From Corticimicrobacter sp040137905 (GTDB taxonomy: Bacteria > Pseudomonadota > Gammaproteobacteria > Burkholderiales > Burkholderiaceae_B): a stretch of 64,000 bases of DNA. Shown here piece after piece: positions 43,181-52,721 of this stretch. Numbering within the stretch: the first letter of the stretch is position 1; each line of letters opens with the position of its first letter. A program made the position numbers and the translations under genes. The notes beneath the pieces are model-generated. The model was not told the DNA's origin, did not search any database, and saw only the letters and a list, made by a program, of their open reading frames with translations. Where the stretch lies: assembly GCF_040137905.1 (NCBI RefSeq), contig NZ_JBEFDG010000027.1:50184-114183 (forward strand), read 5' to 3'.

Positions 43181-44455
43181 CTAACGGCGTTGGTCGAGCG
43201 GGGGAAACAGGCGCGGCAGCATGGCCAGCAGTTGCTGGCGCTCGGTATCGCTGCCGTGATGCAGCGCAGCCAGCGGGCCGTGCATGTATTTCTGGGTCAG
43301 GCCATAGGCCAGTTGCTCCAGCACAGCCTCTGCATCGTCGCCACGCGCCAAGGCGCGGCGGGCACGATCCAGTTCGAACTGGCGCAGATCGTCGACAGAG
43401 CGATGCAGATCCACAATCGCTGGCACAGCAGCACGGGCCTGCAGCCAGTGCATGAAGTTGAGCACCCGCGTCTCGATAATGGCTTCGGCCTGCACCACGG
43501 CCGCCTTGCGGGCATCGGCACCACTCTGGACCAGGCGGCCCAGATCATCGACCGAATAGAGGTAAACATCGTCGAGCCGCGCCACTTCGGGCTCGATATC
43601 CCGCGGCACGGCCAGATCGACCATGACAATCGGCTTGCGCCGCCGCATGCTGGTGGCGCGCTCGACCATGCCCAGCCCCAGGATGGGCAGCGAACTGGCC
43701 GTACAGGACACCACCACGTCGTACTCGGCCAGCCGCTCGGGCAGATCCGACAGACGCATGGTATCGGCATTGAACCGGTTGGCCAGTTGCTCGGCACGCT
43801 CAAGCGTGCGGTTGGCCACCATCATGGCCTGCGGGCGCTGGGCCGCGAAGTGCGTGGCACAGAGTTCGATCATCTCGCCCGCACCGATGAACAGGGTGCG
43901 TGTTTCGCTCAGGTCGCCGAACACACGCTCGGCCAGCCGCACGGCAGCCGCAGCCATGGATACCGAATGCGCACCAATGGCGGTCTGTGAGCGGACTTCC
44001 TTGGCAACGGAAAACGTACGCTGGAACAACTGATGCAGCAGCGTACCCAACGTGCCAGCCTCGCCTGCGACACGCACGGCATCTTTCATCTGTCCCAGAA
44101 TCTGCGGCTCGCCCAGCACCATCGAGTCCAGCCCGCTGGCGACGCGAAAAGCATGGCGCACGGTTTCGTCGCCGCTGTGGCGGTACAGGTGAGGCTGCAG
44201 GCTGCCGGCATCGAGACTGTTGAACTCGGCCAGCCAGAGCGGCACTTTTTCTACGGCATGGGACTCGGCCGCACAGTAGATCTCGGTGCGGTTGCAGGTC
44301 GACAGGATGGCTGCCTCGCGCACTGCACCGCCAAAGGCCGCACGCAGGCCTGCCAATGCCGGCTTGATGACATCAAGGGGCACGGACACCTTCTCGCGCA
44401 CCGAGACGGGTGCCGATACATGGTTGAGACCAAGACTGAGAACCTGGACGGACAT
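43181..44455 (-). CDS. hemA: Glutamyl-tRNA reductase
   Basis: A 424-residue enzyme starting at the ATG at 44455 (MSVQVLSLGLNHVSAPVSVREK). It reduces glutamyl-tRNA to glutamate-1-semialdehyde, the first step of the C5 heme pathway. The catalytic cysteine lies in LSTCNRTEIYC (C54) and the NADPH loop in TLFIGAGEMIELCATHF. The next genes prfA and prmC are in the same direction. Confidence 0.96.
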   Translation of the reverse strand: MSVQVLSLGLNHVSAPVSVREKVSVPLDVIKPALAGLRAAFGGAVREAAILSTCNRTEIYCAAESHAVEKVPLWLAEFNSLDAGSLQPHLYRHSGDETVRHAFRVASGLDSMVLGEPQILGQMKDAVRVAGEAGTLGTLLHQLFQRTFSVAKEVRSQTAIGAHSVSMAAAAVRLAERVFGDLSETRTLFIGAGEMIELCATHFAAQRPQAMMVANRTLERAEQLANRFNADTMRLSDLPERLAEYDVVVSCTASSLPILGLGMVERATSMRRRKPIVMVDLAVPRDIEPEVARLDDVYLYSVDDLGRLVQSGADARKAAVVQAEAIIETRVLNFMHWLQARAAVPAIVDLHRSVDDLRQFELDRARRALARGDDAEAVLEQLAYGLTQKYMHGPLAALHHGSDTERQQLLAMLPRLFPPLDQRR

Positions 44456-44497
44456 AGCTTGCAGCGATTGCGAGTTTGAAAGCAATATTTTCTATAG

Positions 44498-44503
44498 ATT
44501 ATA
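44498..44503 (-). promoter_or_regulatory. -10 box of a hemA promoter
   Basis: A perfect TATAAT on the minus strand, about 43 bases upstream of the hemA start. The -35 region is poor. The stretch 44516-44700 between hemA and the tRNA-Phe promoter shows no gene. Confidence 0.45.
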
Positions 44504-44704
44504 GACCGCTTGACAGTTTATGGAAATTCATGCATTTGAAGGAAAACCGTTCTCAAATGCACGCATCCACCGTCACCGTGATGATACGTGCCTCGCGTGC
44601 TTTATCTGTTGATCTGTCACAACCCTTGGCGTCTTGGCAGTGCATTCCGAATCCCTGCCCACACTACCTTGCGACATCGGATCCGGCTTTTCTTCAAAAT
44701 CCAT

Positions 44705-44734
44705 TTGACAGAATCGAAGAATGCAGTTTATTAT
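44705..44734 (+). promoter_or_regulatory. tRNA-Phe promoter
   Basis: A consensus TTGACA (44705-44710) and TATTAT (44729-44734) are 18 bases apart, followed by a GC-rich discriminator and a start about 9 bases before the tRNA. Confidence 0.75.
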
Positions 44735-44749
44735 TCCGCTTCTTCGCGT

Positions 44750-44825
<76 letters not shown>

Positions 44826-44835
44826 CAGATTAAAC

Positions 44836-44862
44836 GCCCAGCTGCTGCCAGCTGGGCGTTTT
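44836..44862 (+). terminator. Terminator of tRNA-Phe
   Basis: GCCCAGCTG pairs with CAGCTGGGC around CTGC, followed by GTTTTC. It may also serve mqo, which converges on it from the other side. Confidence 0.85.
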
Positions 44863-44886
44863 CATTTCCGCCCCATCCTGTCATGC

Positions 44887-46602
44887 CTACAAGGCCTGCA
44901 GCTCGGTTGCCTGATGACCGGGACGCCCGCCAGCCGCTGACGACGCATCTCCAGCCGTACTGCTATCCGGGCCGGCAGCGGTGCCATCGCTTGCTCCTCC
45001 TGTTGGCACGTCAAGATACGGCAACTGCAGTGCCTGGCTCGTTGCCCTGCGGATTTCGTTGGTCAAGGCAGCACTGTCGTTGATCTTGCGCCCGTAGGAG
45101 GGAATGATCTCGGTCAGGCGTGTTTTCCAGCGCGCCTCGAACTGCTCCGGGAATGCCTGGGACAACACCCTCAGCATGATGGGTGGCGAGGTCGAGGCAC
45201 CAGGGGATGCGCCCAGCAGCGCAGCGATGGTATGGTCGCGATCGGCCACGACCTCGGTGCCGAACTGCAACACGGTTCCCTGCTCCGGATCCCGCTTGAT
45301 CACCTGTACCCGCTGGCCTGCCGTCACCAATCGCCAGTCTTCGGGACGCGCCTGAGGATAATACTTGAGCAACTCGGCCTGTCGATCGGTGTCCGACAGC
45401 ATGGCCTGCCCCATCAGGTAACTGACCAGATCCAGGTTATCGAGACCCACGCGCAACATGCCACCCAGGTTATCGTGATTGACCGACGAAAACAGATCAA
45501 ACCATGACCCTTCCTTGAGGAACTTGGTGCTGTACAGCGCGAATGGTCCGAACAGAACCACGGGCTTGCCATCGAGCTTGCGGGCATCGAGATGTGGTAC
45601 CGACATCGGCGGCGAGCCCGTTTCGGCGCGACCGTAGGCTTTCACATCGTGGCGTCCGGCGATATCCGGCGCATCGAATGCCAGGAACTGCCCGCCCACA
45701 GGAAAGCCGGCGTAATTGCGTGCCTCGGGGATGCCCGACATCTGCAGCAGCTTCAGTGAAGCACCACCCGCACCAATGAATACGAAGCGCGACTTGATCG
45801 TACTCTCCTGCCCCGTTTCCAGATCCCGCACGGTCACGTTCCAGGTCTTGTCGTCGTTCTGGCGCAGGGCCGTCACTTCGTGTGCAAGGCCCAGGTGAAA
45901 GTTCGGGTTGCGTTGCAGTGCCTGGGTCAATTGCGTAGCGATCACCCCGAAGTTCACGTCCGTGCCCAGCGGCATATAAGTCGCGGCCACTTTCTGCGCC
46001 GGGTCGCGCCCCTCGATCAGCAGGGGTGCCCATTGGCGAATCTGCTCGGGATCCTCGGAGTACTGCATGCCATAGAACAGCGGATGACGCACCAGCGCCG
46101 TGTGACGCTTGCGCAGGTACGCGATGTTCTCGTCACCCCAGACGAAGCTCATGTGCGGCGTCGGGTTGATGAAATCGGGTGGCGACGGCAAGCGTCCCTG
46201 CTCGGCCTGATGCGCCCAGAACTGTCGCGACACCTCGAATTGCTCGGCAATGTCGACGGCCCGACCGGTTTCGATGGAACCATCCGGAGCCTCGGGTGTG
46301 TAGTTCAGTTCGGCAAATCCGGAATGCCCCGTACCGGCATTGTTCCAGCCATTGGAACTCTCGAGTGCAACCTCATCGAGCCGCTCGAACATGTATACCT
46401 GCCAGTCCGGTTCCAACTCCTGGAGATAGGTTGCCAGCGTCACGCTCATGATGCCACCACCAATCAGCACGGCATCGACAGGCTCCTCGTTGCTGGCCGG
46501 CGGCACAGACCGTTCGTAAAGCGGCCAGTAGAGAAACAGGCCGAAAGCCAGCACAGCCACGGAAACGGTACCTGCCAGATATTTGATCAGTTTTCTGCGC
46601 AT
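44887..46602 (-). CDS. mqo: Malate:quinone oxidoreductase
   Basis: The start at 46602 (MRRKLIKYLAGTV, GAGG 5 bases upstream) gives 571 residues. A hydrophobic N-terminal segment (about 8-28) may anchor it to the membrane. The FAD fold begins VDAVLIGGGIMSVTLATYLQ and family motifs such as NGWNNAGTGHSGFAELNYTPE and FIGAGGASLKLLQMSG are present. It passes electrons from malate to quinone. It lies 140 bases downstream of tctA on the same strand, so malate or citrate taken up by TctABC could feed it. Confidence 0.94.
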   Translation of the reverse strand: MRRKLIKYLAGTVSVAVLAFGLFLYWPLYERSVPPASNEEPVDAVLIGGGIMSVTLATYLQELEPDWQVYMFERLDEVALESSNGWNNAGTGHSGFAELNYTPEAPDGSIETGRAVDIAEQFEVSRQFWAHQAEQGRLPSPPDFINPTPHMSFVWGDENIAYLRKRHTALVRHPLFYGMQYSEDPEQIRQWAPLLIEGRDPAQKVAATYMPLGTDVNFGVIATQLTQALQRNPNFHLGLAHEVTALRQNDDKTWNVTVRDLETGQESTIKSRFVFIGAGGASLKLLQMSGIPEARNYAGFPVGGQFLAFDAPDIAGRHDVKAYGRAETGSPPMSVPHLDARKLDGKPVVLFGPFALYSTKFLKEGSWFDLFSSVNHDNLGGMLRVGLDNLDLVSYLMGQAMLSDTDRQAELLKYYPQARPEDWRLVTAGQRVQVIKRDPEQGTVLQFGTEVVADRDHTIAALLGASPGASTSPPIMLRVLSQAFPEQFEARWKTRLTEIIPSYGRKINDSAALTNEIRRATSQALQLPYLDVPTGGASDGTAAGPDSSTAGDASSAAGGRPGHQATELQAL

Positions 46603-46742
46603 ATGCACCTCGCCAAGGATAAGATTTTTCAATCCAACATATAGCCACGATAGTATCTTTGACAGATGCATCTTGCCCGCATACCCACTGGGCAAGCAAG
46701 GTTACGGCCCGCCAAACACCCCCGCGCACAAGACGGCAGAAA

Positions 46743-48233
46743 TCAGGCTGATGTTCGCAGGCGGCGCAAAATAATGGGCACGAAGAGGGACAGCAACGCC
46801 AGCGACAGGAAGATCATCGAGACAGGCGTCTCGACCAGCACGGAGAGCCGTCCCTGCCCGGCAGCCAGGGCCGTGCGAAGCTGGTTCTCGGCCAGCGGCA
46901 CCAGGATCAGTCCAATCAGCAGCGGCGGGATCGGAAAACCATAGACCCGCATCGCATAGCTGAGCAAGCCCAGCACCGCCATCAGACCCAGGTCGAATAC
47001 CGACCCGGAAACACCCCAGATACCCATCATCGCAAATACCAGGATACCGGCATACAGTTGCGGCTTGGGGATATACAACAGCCGCACCCACAGGCCGACC
47101 AGCGGCAGGTTCAACACCAGCAGCATGAAGTTGCCGATGTAAAGGGATGCAATCAGCCCCCATACCAATTCAGGGTTGCCGGTAAACAGGAACGGGCCTG
47201 GCTGCAGGCCGTAGTTCTGGAATGCTGCCAGCAGAATGGCGGCCGTCGCCGAGGTCGGCAATCCCAGCGTCAGCAACGGCACCAGGATGCCGGCGGCGGC
47301 GGCATTGTTGGCCGCCTCGGGTCCCGCTACGCCTTCGATGGCCCCTTTGCCGAACTCGTCCTTGTGACGCGACAGCTTCTTTTCCAGGGAATAGGACAAC
47401 ATGGTCGGTATTTCCGAACCGCTGCCCGGGATGGCTCCCATGGGAAAGCCAATCGCCGTGCCACGCAACCAGGGCTTCCAGGATCGACGCCATTCTTCCC
47501 GTGTCATCCAGGCCTTGCCCTTGATCGGGATGATTTTCTCCTGCCCGTGCGAATAGCGGCTGGCCACGTACAGGATTTCGCCCACGGCAAAGACCGATAC
47601 CAGCACCACCGTCAGTTCCACGCCATCAAGCAAGTCGGCCATACCGAACGTCATGCGCGGCTGCCCCGTCATGGCGTCGATGCCGATCACCCCCAGCGCC
47701 AGGCCGATGAACAGGGAAACGAAGCCACGTACACGCGAAGCGCCCATCACGACGGCCACCGAAGTGAACGCCAGCACCGTCAGGGCAAAATAATCGGCAG
47801 GCTTGAGCACGAATGCCAGTTCTGCCACTACGGGAGCGGCGAACGTCAACAACAGGGTCGCAATCGTACCCGCCACAAAGGAACCGATGGCAGCCGTCGC
47901 CAGTGCGGCCGCGCCTCGACCGGCACGCGCCATCTTGTTGCCTTCCAGCGCGGTCATCATCGAACCGGCCTCGCCCGGCGTATTGATCAGGATCGAAGTG
48001 GTCGAACCGCCATACATGGCCCCGTAGAGCACCCCGGCAAACATGATGAACGCCGAGACCGGGCCCACCGAGATGGTGACCGGCAACAGCAACGCAATGG
48101 TCAGCGCCGGGCCGATGCCCGGCAGTATCCCGATCGCCGTGCCCAGTACCGATCCCAGGAATGCCCACATCAGGTTGGCCGGTGTCAGCGCCACCTCGAA
48201 ACCCTGCAGCAACAAGCCCAGCGTATCCATCAC
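46743..48233 (-). CDS. tctA: Tripartite tricarboxylate transporter large permease TctA
   Basis: A 496-residue protein with about 12 membrane segments and the TctA signatures GILPGIGPALTIALLLPVT and PTSATAAILLAAFQNYGLQPGP. It forms the channel of the TTT importer with TctB and uses the TctC binding protein. It overlaps tctB by 4 bases. Confidence 0.93.
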   Translation of the reverse strand: MMDTLGLLLQGFEVALTPANLMWAFLGSVLGTAIGILPGIGPALTIALLLPVTISVGPVSAFIMFAGVLYGAMYGGSTTSILINTPGEAGSMMTALEGNKMARAGRGAAALATAAIGSFVAGTIATLLLTFAAPVVAELAFVLKPADYFALTVLAFTSVAVVMGASRVRGFVSLFIGLALGVIGIDAMTGQPRMTFGMADLLDGVELTVVLVSVFAVGEILYVASRYSHGQEKIIPIKGKAWMTREEWRRSWKPWLRGTAIGFPMGAIPGSGSEIPTMLSYSLEKKLSRHKDEFGKGAIEGVAGPEAANNAAAAGILVPLLTLGLPTSATAAILLAAFQNYGLQPGPFLFTGNPELVWGLIASLYIGNFMLLVLNLPLVGLWVRLLYIPKPQLYAGILVFAMMGIWGVSGSVFDLGLMAVLGLLSYAMRVYGFPIPPLLIGLILVPLAENQLRTALAAGQGRLSVLVETPVSMIFLSLALLSLFVPIILRRLRTSA

Positions 48234-48739
48234 AGCCCCGCCAGCGGCAGGAAGCCGCCCAGTTGCAAGCCCAGCCAGCCGAACAGAAACCAGCTGATCG
48301 TCCCCAGGCCAAAGCCAGTTGCCAGGTCAAGCAAGACATGCCTCGAACCGAAGGCACGCGCCACCAGCATGAACGACAGCATCGCCGTCACCGGCAACCC
48401 AAATGGCTCCATGGTCAGCGCCGGCAGCACCGCTGCCAGCAAGGCCGTGCAGAAGGCACGCCAGTCCATGGGGCGACCGGCTTCGGCATTTTCGGCATCC
48501 TGGGGTTCGAACACCTCACCCTGCGCAATCTGCACCAGCAGCATGATCCCCAGCGCCATCAGCCCCAGGCCGATCACCACGCCGAACATGCCCGGCCCTA
48601 TGCCTGCGTAGCGAGCCGTCAGCGGCAAGTCCGACGCAGCATAGGCGCAGATGCCGCCCATCAGGATCACGGCCAGCCCCAGCCACCAGGGCCGCCTGCG
48701 CAATACGGGCGTGCCGCCACCGCGCTCTGCCGCCGGCAC
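48230..48739 (-). CDS. tctB: Tripartite tricarboxylate transporter small permease TctB
   Basis: A 169-residue protein with four membrane helices, starting at a GTG directly after the tctC stop. The opening YAASDLPLTARYAGIGPGMFGVVIGLGLMALG matches TctB. Co-translated with tctA. Confidence 0.88.
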   Translation of the reverse strand: MPAAERGGGTPVLRRRPWWLGLAVILMGGICAYAASDLPLTARYAGIGPGMFGVVIGLGLMALGIMLLVQIAQGEVFEPQDAENAEAGRPMDWRAFCTALLAAVLPALTMEPFGLPVTAMLSFMLVARAFGSRHVLLDLATGFGLGTISWFLFGWLGLQLGGFLPLAGL

Positions 48740-49699
48740 CTATTGCTCCGCCAGGCCGGCGTCCTTGAGGACCTGGTTGATCCGCTCGCTCTCGGCCTGG
48801 ATAAAGGCACCGAACGCATCACCGGCCAGGAAATAGTCATCCCATCCCTGCCGGGCCAACACTGCGCGCCATGCCTCGCTGCCGTTGAGGCGAGTGAATC
48901 GCTCGATCCACTCCTGGCGGTTGGCCTCTGGCATATCGACGGCACCGAGAATGCCGCGCCAGTTTGCAATCTCGACGTCGTAACCGGCCTCCCTGAAGGT
49001 CGGCACATCCTCCAGGCCCTTCATGCGTTCGGCCGTGGTAATGCCAAGAATCCGGATACGTCCGCTGTCGGCAAACTGCCGGAACTCCGAAATCCCCGAA
49101 ATACCGGCCTTCAGGGTGCCGTTGACAATACCCGTCACGGTATCTGCACCGCCGGCCTGCGGAATGTAATTCAGCGCCGGCACCGACGCTCCGGCGCTCT
49201 GCGCCAGCAGCGCCAGCGCAATGTGATCCACTCCGCCAGCCGAACCACCGCCCACGGGCGTCCCGCCCGGATCGCGCTTGAGTGCCTCCGCAAAATCGGC
49301 CAGGGTGCCATACGGAGAGTCGGCCTTGACAGCCAGCACCAGATACTCGGCAGTCAACCGCGCAATCGGTGCAAACTTGTCCAATTCGACAGGAGAATGA
49401 TTGAGCGTGATCGCACCCACCGTGATCGCGCCGAACACGGCCAGGGCATCTGCCTTGCCCTTCTGTACGCGCTGGAACTCTGCCAGCCCGATGGTGCCGC
49501 CGGCCCCGCCACGATTGGAGAAATTGACCGTACCAGTATAGATGCCGGCCTGGTTCATGGCCTGAAACGCCTGCCGTCCGGTGGCATCCCAGCCCCCGCC
49601 AGGATTGGCCGGCAGCATGACGCTGACCTGCGCCTGGGCCGTACCGACGCACAGCACGGCCGTGGCCGCCAGCACCTTGAGAATATGGCTGATCCGCAT
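48740..49699 (-). CDS. tctC: TctC/Bug-family periplasmic binding protein
   Basis: Start at 49699 (MRISHILK, GAGGAG 9 bases upstream), 319 residues, with signal peptide ending AQA before QVSVMLPANPGGGWDATGRQ. That glycine-rich segment and the later GGGSAGGVDHIALA contact the carboxylates of the ligand in this family. Likely ligands are citrate, tricarballylate or C4-dicarboxylates. First gene of tctCBA. Confidence 0.92.
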   Translation of the reverse strand: MRISHILKVLAATAVLCVGTAQAQVSVMLPANPGGGWDATGRQAFQAMNQAGIYTGTVNFSNRGGAGGTIGLAEFQRVQKGKADALAVFGAITVGAITLNHSPVELDKFAPIARLTAEYLVLAVKADSPYGTLADFAEALKRDPGGTPVGGGSAGGVDHIALALLAQSAGASVPALNYIPQAGGADTVTGIVNGTLKAGISGISEFRQFADSGRIRILGITTAERMKGLEDVPTFREAGYDVEIANWRGILGAVDMPEANRQEWIERFTRLNGSEAWRAVLARQGWDDYFLAGDAFGAFIQAESERINQVLKDAGLAEQ

Positions 49700-49767
49700 C
49701 GCTTGTGTCTCCTCACTCAAGGCCAACAGGTCAGGCCGTCGGCCAGCATGTTTTTATATATTGTTGA

Positions 49768-49783
49768 ATGTTCCGCAGAACAT
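49768..49783. promoter_or_regulatory. Palindrome upstream of tctC
   Basis: ATGTTC and GAACAT around CGCA form a perfect 16-base dyad. On the minus strand TATATA follows about 7 bases later, so the dyad covers the -35 to -10 spacer of a likely tct promoter and may be an operator. Confidence 0.4.
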
Positions 49784-49944
49784 GCCACCCAGATTATGCG
49801 CGGCCCTGAACAGTGTCAATCGGGCCGATCCCTGCCTTCTGCTCAACAGGCCGTGCCACCATGGATATGCGCCCACACCTGCTGCGGCACACACGTACAA
49901 TCACCTGCACGGTCGTCCGCACCTTGGCTCATGGAACCCGCTCT

Positions 49945-51144
49945 ATGACTGCTCCCCTACGCATGCTTGCCTCTTCTCTGGCCGCTTTACTCGTACTGGC
50001 TTTACCAGGCACCGGCAGCACGGAGCCGGCGCAGCAGGCACGTAACGCCGCGTCATCCCGGCTCGCCGGCAACATCCAGCAGGTCAGTCTGTCCGCACTG
50101 CGGCCGACGCAGGGTGCAGTGGGCCACGACCAGATTCATGCCCTCCTCGGACGCTGGCAGGGCGGTCCCATGCCGGCGGCCTGGCAGCACGAGTCGAAGC
50201 AACTCATGCGCTACCTGCGACAGACGCTGCGCAAAAAGTTCGACGATTACTGCGCCACCAATGGCCAGGGCGGCCTGGCGACAGGCGCACTGGAGGATCT
50301 CGACACGCTGTACGCCGCCCGCATCGACACACCGGCCAGCTTTGCCTGCACCGACGCGCCCGGCACCCATGCCGACGCACTCAAGACCGTCATCATCGGG
50401 CCAGGCAATGTCCTCTACCTGACCGATGGGCATCACACATTCACTTCGTTCTATGAAACCAGCGATGGCGGGCCGGACGTAGCCGTGCATGTCAGGGTTG
50501 ATGCAGACTACAGCCATCTCGACCACGCCACCTTCTGGTCCCGGATGATCGCGGAGCGCAAAGCCTGGCTGCGCGACGGACACAATGTCCCGATTGCGCC
50601 AAACCGGTTGCCGACCCGCCTTGGGCTGGCTACCCCCGAGCAGCCCGATGGCCTGCAGGATGATCCATACCGCTCGCTGGTCTATTTTGCACGTCGCATC
50701 GGCTACGACAACCAGGACTTGCCGGAATTTGCAGAATTCATGTGGGCCGACTGGCTGCGCCCCCGCCTGGATCTCAGCCGCTACCGAACCTCGCCACCAG
50801 CCGCACCCGACACCATACTGGCACCGGCAGGACTTGGCAGGCGGCACCTGGCCCCCGAGGGCAGCCACGACAGCTATGCCGCAGCCGTACGCGATGCCGC
50901 ACTGCTGATGAGTGCACAACCCGACGATGCCCCTGTGGCGGCAGGTTATACAGCCACCGAACTGGGCCGCATCCATCTGCAACCGGATGCGCCAACTGAT
51001 TCACCCACCAGCCGGGCACGCCGCAACCTGATCGAACTGACCCGCAACAACACGCGCCTGGACGATACGCCTCGCACAGCAGGACGGCTGTGGTACGCCG
51101 TCATGTACCAGCCTGCCAGTCAGCCGGCACCGCAAAAACCTTAG
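49945..51144 (+). CDS. Exported ParB-like (ParBc_2) protein
   Basis: The ATG at 49945 gives 399 residues with a signal peptide (hydrophobic LASSLAALLVLALPGTGS). The core SALRPTQGAVGHDQIHALLGRW, FDDYCATNGQGG, ALKTVIIGPGNVLYLTDGHHTFTSF (about residues 135-170) and the following WSRMIAE segment match the putative ParB-like nuclease domain of extracytoplasmic proteins. The DGHHT stretch is the likely active or ligand site. It is not a chromosome partition protein. Its role is unknown. It converges with the ehu operon. Confidence 0.75.
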   Translation: MTAPLRMLASSLAALLVLALPGTGSTEPAQQARNAASSRLAGNIQQVSLSALRPTQGAVGHDQIHALLGRWQGGPMPAAWQHESKQLMRYLRQTLRKKFDDYCATNGQGGLATGALEDLDTLYAARIDTPASFACTDAPGTHADALKTVIIGPGNVLYLTDGHHTFTSFYETSDGGPDVAVHVRVDADYSHLDHATFWSRMIAERKAWLRDGHNVPIAPNRLPTRLGLATPEQPDGLQDDPYRSLVYFARRIGYDNQDLPEFAEFMWADWLRPRLDLSRYRTSPPAAPDTILAPAGLGRRHLAPEGSHDSYAAAVRDAALLMSAQPDDAPVAAGYTATELGRIHLQPDAPTDSPTSRARRNLIELTRNNTRLDDTPRTAGRLWYAVMYQPASQPAPQKP

Positions 51145-51179
51145 TATGTATCGGGCTGGTTCGATCAGCAGGCCTGGCC

Positions 51180-52031
51180 TCAGCCCGGCTGCAGGCACCC
51201 GCTGAGAAATGCCTGCGTACGGGCCTCGCTGGGTGCGCTCATGATCTGTTCAGGTGGTCCCTGCTCGACGATACGTCCCTTGTCGAAAAAGCAGACCCGG
51301 TCGGAAATCTGCCGGGCAAACGCCATTTCGTGCGTAACCAGCAACATGGTCAGGTCATGTTCTCCTGCCAGTCGCTGGATGACGTTCAGCACCTCGCCCA
51401 CCAGTTCGGGATCGAGCGCCGAAGTCGGCTCGTCGAACAGCATGATGCCCGGCCGCATCGCCAGCGCCCGGGCAATTGCCACGCGCTGCTGCTGTCCGCC
51501 CGACAACTGACTCGGAAACTTGTCAGCCTGGTCGGACAGCCCGACCAGTTCCAGATATTCATCCGCACGCGCCACGGCCTCGGCGCGCGACAGTCCCAGC
51601 ACATGCATGGGTGCCTCGGTAATGTTGCGCCGTACGGTCATGTGGGGAAACAGGTTGAACTGCTGGAACACCATGCCCATTTCCTTGCGCATCATGCGCA
51701 GGTGTTCCTCGCCGGCCGGCACCAGCGCGCCATGGCGCTCCTCGTGCCAGAGCGGCTTGCCGGCCACATGGATCACACCGGCATCAATCTGCTCCAGTGT
51801 CATCAGGATACGCAGCACCGTGGACTTGCCTGAGCCGGACGGGCCGATGATGGTGACCTTCTCGCCCTTGCGCACCTCGAAATCGAGCGCATCAAGCACC
51901 GTCACATCACCGAATTTCTTGGTGACGGCATCGAAACGGATCACTGGCTCACGCCCAGTGGTATCCCCCTCGGCAAGTGACGACTGCCCCCCGGCGGCAA
52001 CCCGGTCATTGATTGTGGAAATATCGGTCAT
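51180..52031 (-). CDS. ehuA: Ectoine-type ABC transporter ATP-binding protein EhuA
   Basis: A 283-residue polar-amino-acid-family ATPase with Walker A GPSGSGKST, Q-loop VFQQFNLFPHMTV, signature LSGGQQQR, Walker B MLFDEPTSALDPE and switch VTHEM. The loop GALVPAGEEHLRMMRKEMG between Walker A and the Q-loop is typical of EhuA. The first 28 residues are an unusual extension. Last gene of ehuBCDA, with 4-base overlap to ehuD. Confidence 0.82.
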   Translation of the reverse strand: MTDISTINDRVAAGGQSSLAEGDTTGREPVIRFDAVTKKFGDVTVLDALDFEVRKGEKVTIIGPSGSGKSTVLRILMTLEQIDAGVIHVAGKPLWHEERHGALVPAGEEHLRMMRKEMGMVFQQFNLFPHMTVRRNITEAPMHVLGLSRAEAVARADEYLELVGLSDQADKFPSQLSGGQQQRVAIARALAMRPGIMLFDEPTSALDPELVGEVLNVIQRLAGEHDLTMLLVTHEMAFARQISDRVCFFDKGRIVEQGPPEQIMSAPSEARTQAFLSGCLQPG

Positions 52032-52720
52032 TTCAGAGGCACCCCCTGCTTGGGCAGGCGCGCATCGAGCCAGCGCACGCCCGCAGACGCCACCAGCGTC
52101 ATGATGAGATAGAGGCCGCCCACCATGGACAGCGGAATCAGGTAATCAAAGGTCCGGTCACCGATGATGCGCGCCACGTTGAGCATCTCCAGCACGGACA
52201 CGACCGACAACACCGGCACATCCTTCATGATCGACACCAGGTAATTGCCCAGGGCCGGAATAATGCGCGGAATGGCCTGGGGCAGCACGATGGCCGAGAA
52301 AATCCGGCCAGCCGACAGGTCCAGGGCGCGGGCAGCCTCATACTGGCCGCGCGACACGGACTCGATGCCGGCCCGGTACACCTCGGACGTATAGGCGCTG
52401 TACTGCAGTCCCAGCGCCAGCGCCCCGGTCAGAAACGCCGGCAGCACGATGCCGTACTCGGGCAGGACGTAATACAGAAAAAACAGCTGCGCCAGCAACG
52501 GCGTATCGCGCAGGAACTCAGTGATGGCACGGGCCGGCCAGGCAATGGCGCGGCAGCGCGAGGCCTTGAGCATGGCCAGCAGCAATCCCAGAATGGCCGC
52601 CAGCACAAAGCCGACCACCGTCGCCTGCAAGGTCACGACCATGCCGCGCAGCAGGATGGGCAGGATGGACCAGGCAAAGGCCCATGCGCTACTGGTGTCC
52701 CATTCGATTCCAAACAGCAT
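52028..52720 (-). CDS. ehuD: Ectoine-type ABC transporter permease EhuD
   Basis: A 230-residue His/Glu/Gln/Arg-family permease (five helices) with the EAA loop YEAARALDLSAGRIFSAIVLPQAIPRIIPAL. It pairs with EhuC. Confidence 0.82.
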   Translation of the reverse strand: MLFGIEWDTSSAWAFAWSILPILLRGMVVTLQATVVGFVLAAILGLLLAMLKASRCRAIAWPARAITEFLRDTPLLAQLFFLYYVLPEYGIVLPAFLTGALALGLQYSAYTSEVYRAGIESVSRGQYEAARALDLSAGRIFSAIVLPQAIPRIIPALGNYLVSIMKDVPVLSVVSVLEMLNVARIIGDRTFDYLIPLSMVGGLYLIMTLVASAGVRWLDARLPKQGVPLK

Positions 52721-52721
52721 G

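Noticed and set aside
41837..43990. A 717-codon open frame on the plus strand across prmC, prfA and hemA
   Set aside because: It is antisense to three well-conserved genes and is rich in His, Gln and Arg, the usual product of an open frame opposite GC-rich coding DNA.
48161..49948. A 595-codon open frame opposite tctB and tctC
   Set aside because: Antisense to two recognised transporter genes; His/Gln-rich with no family motifs.
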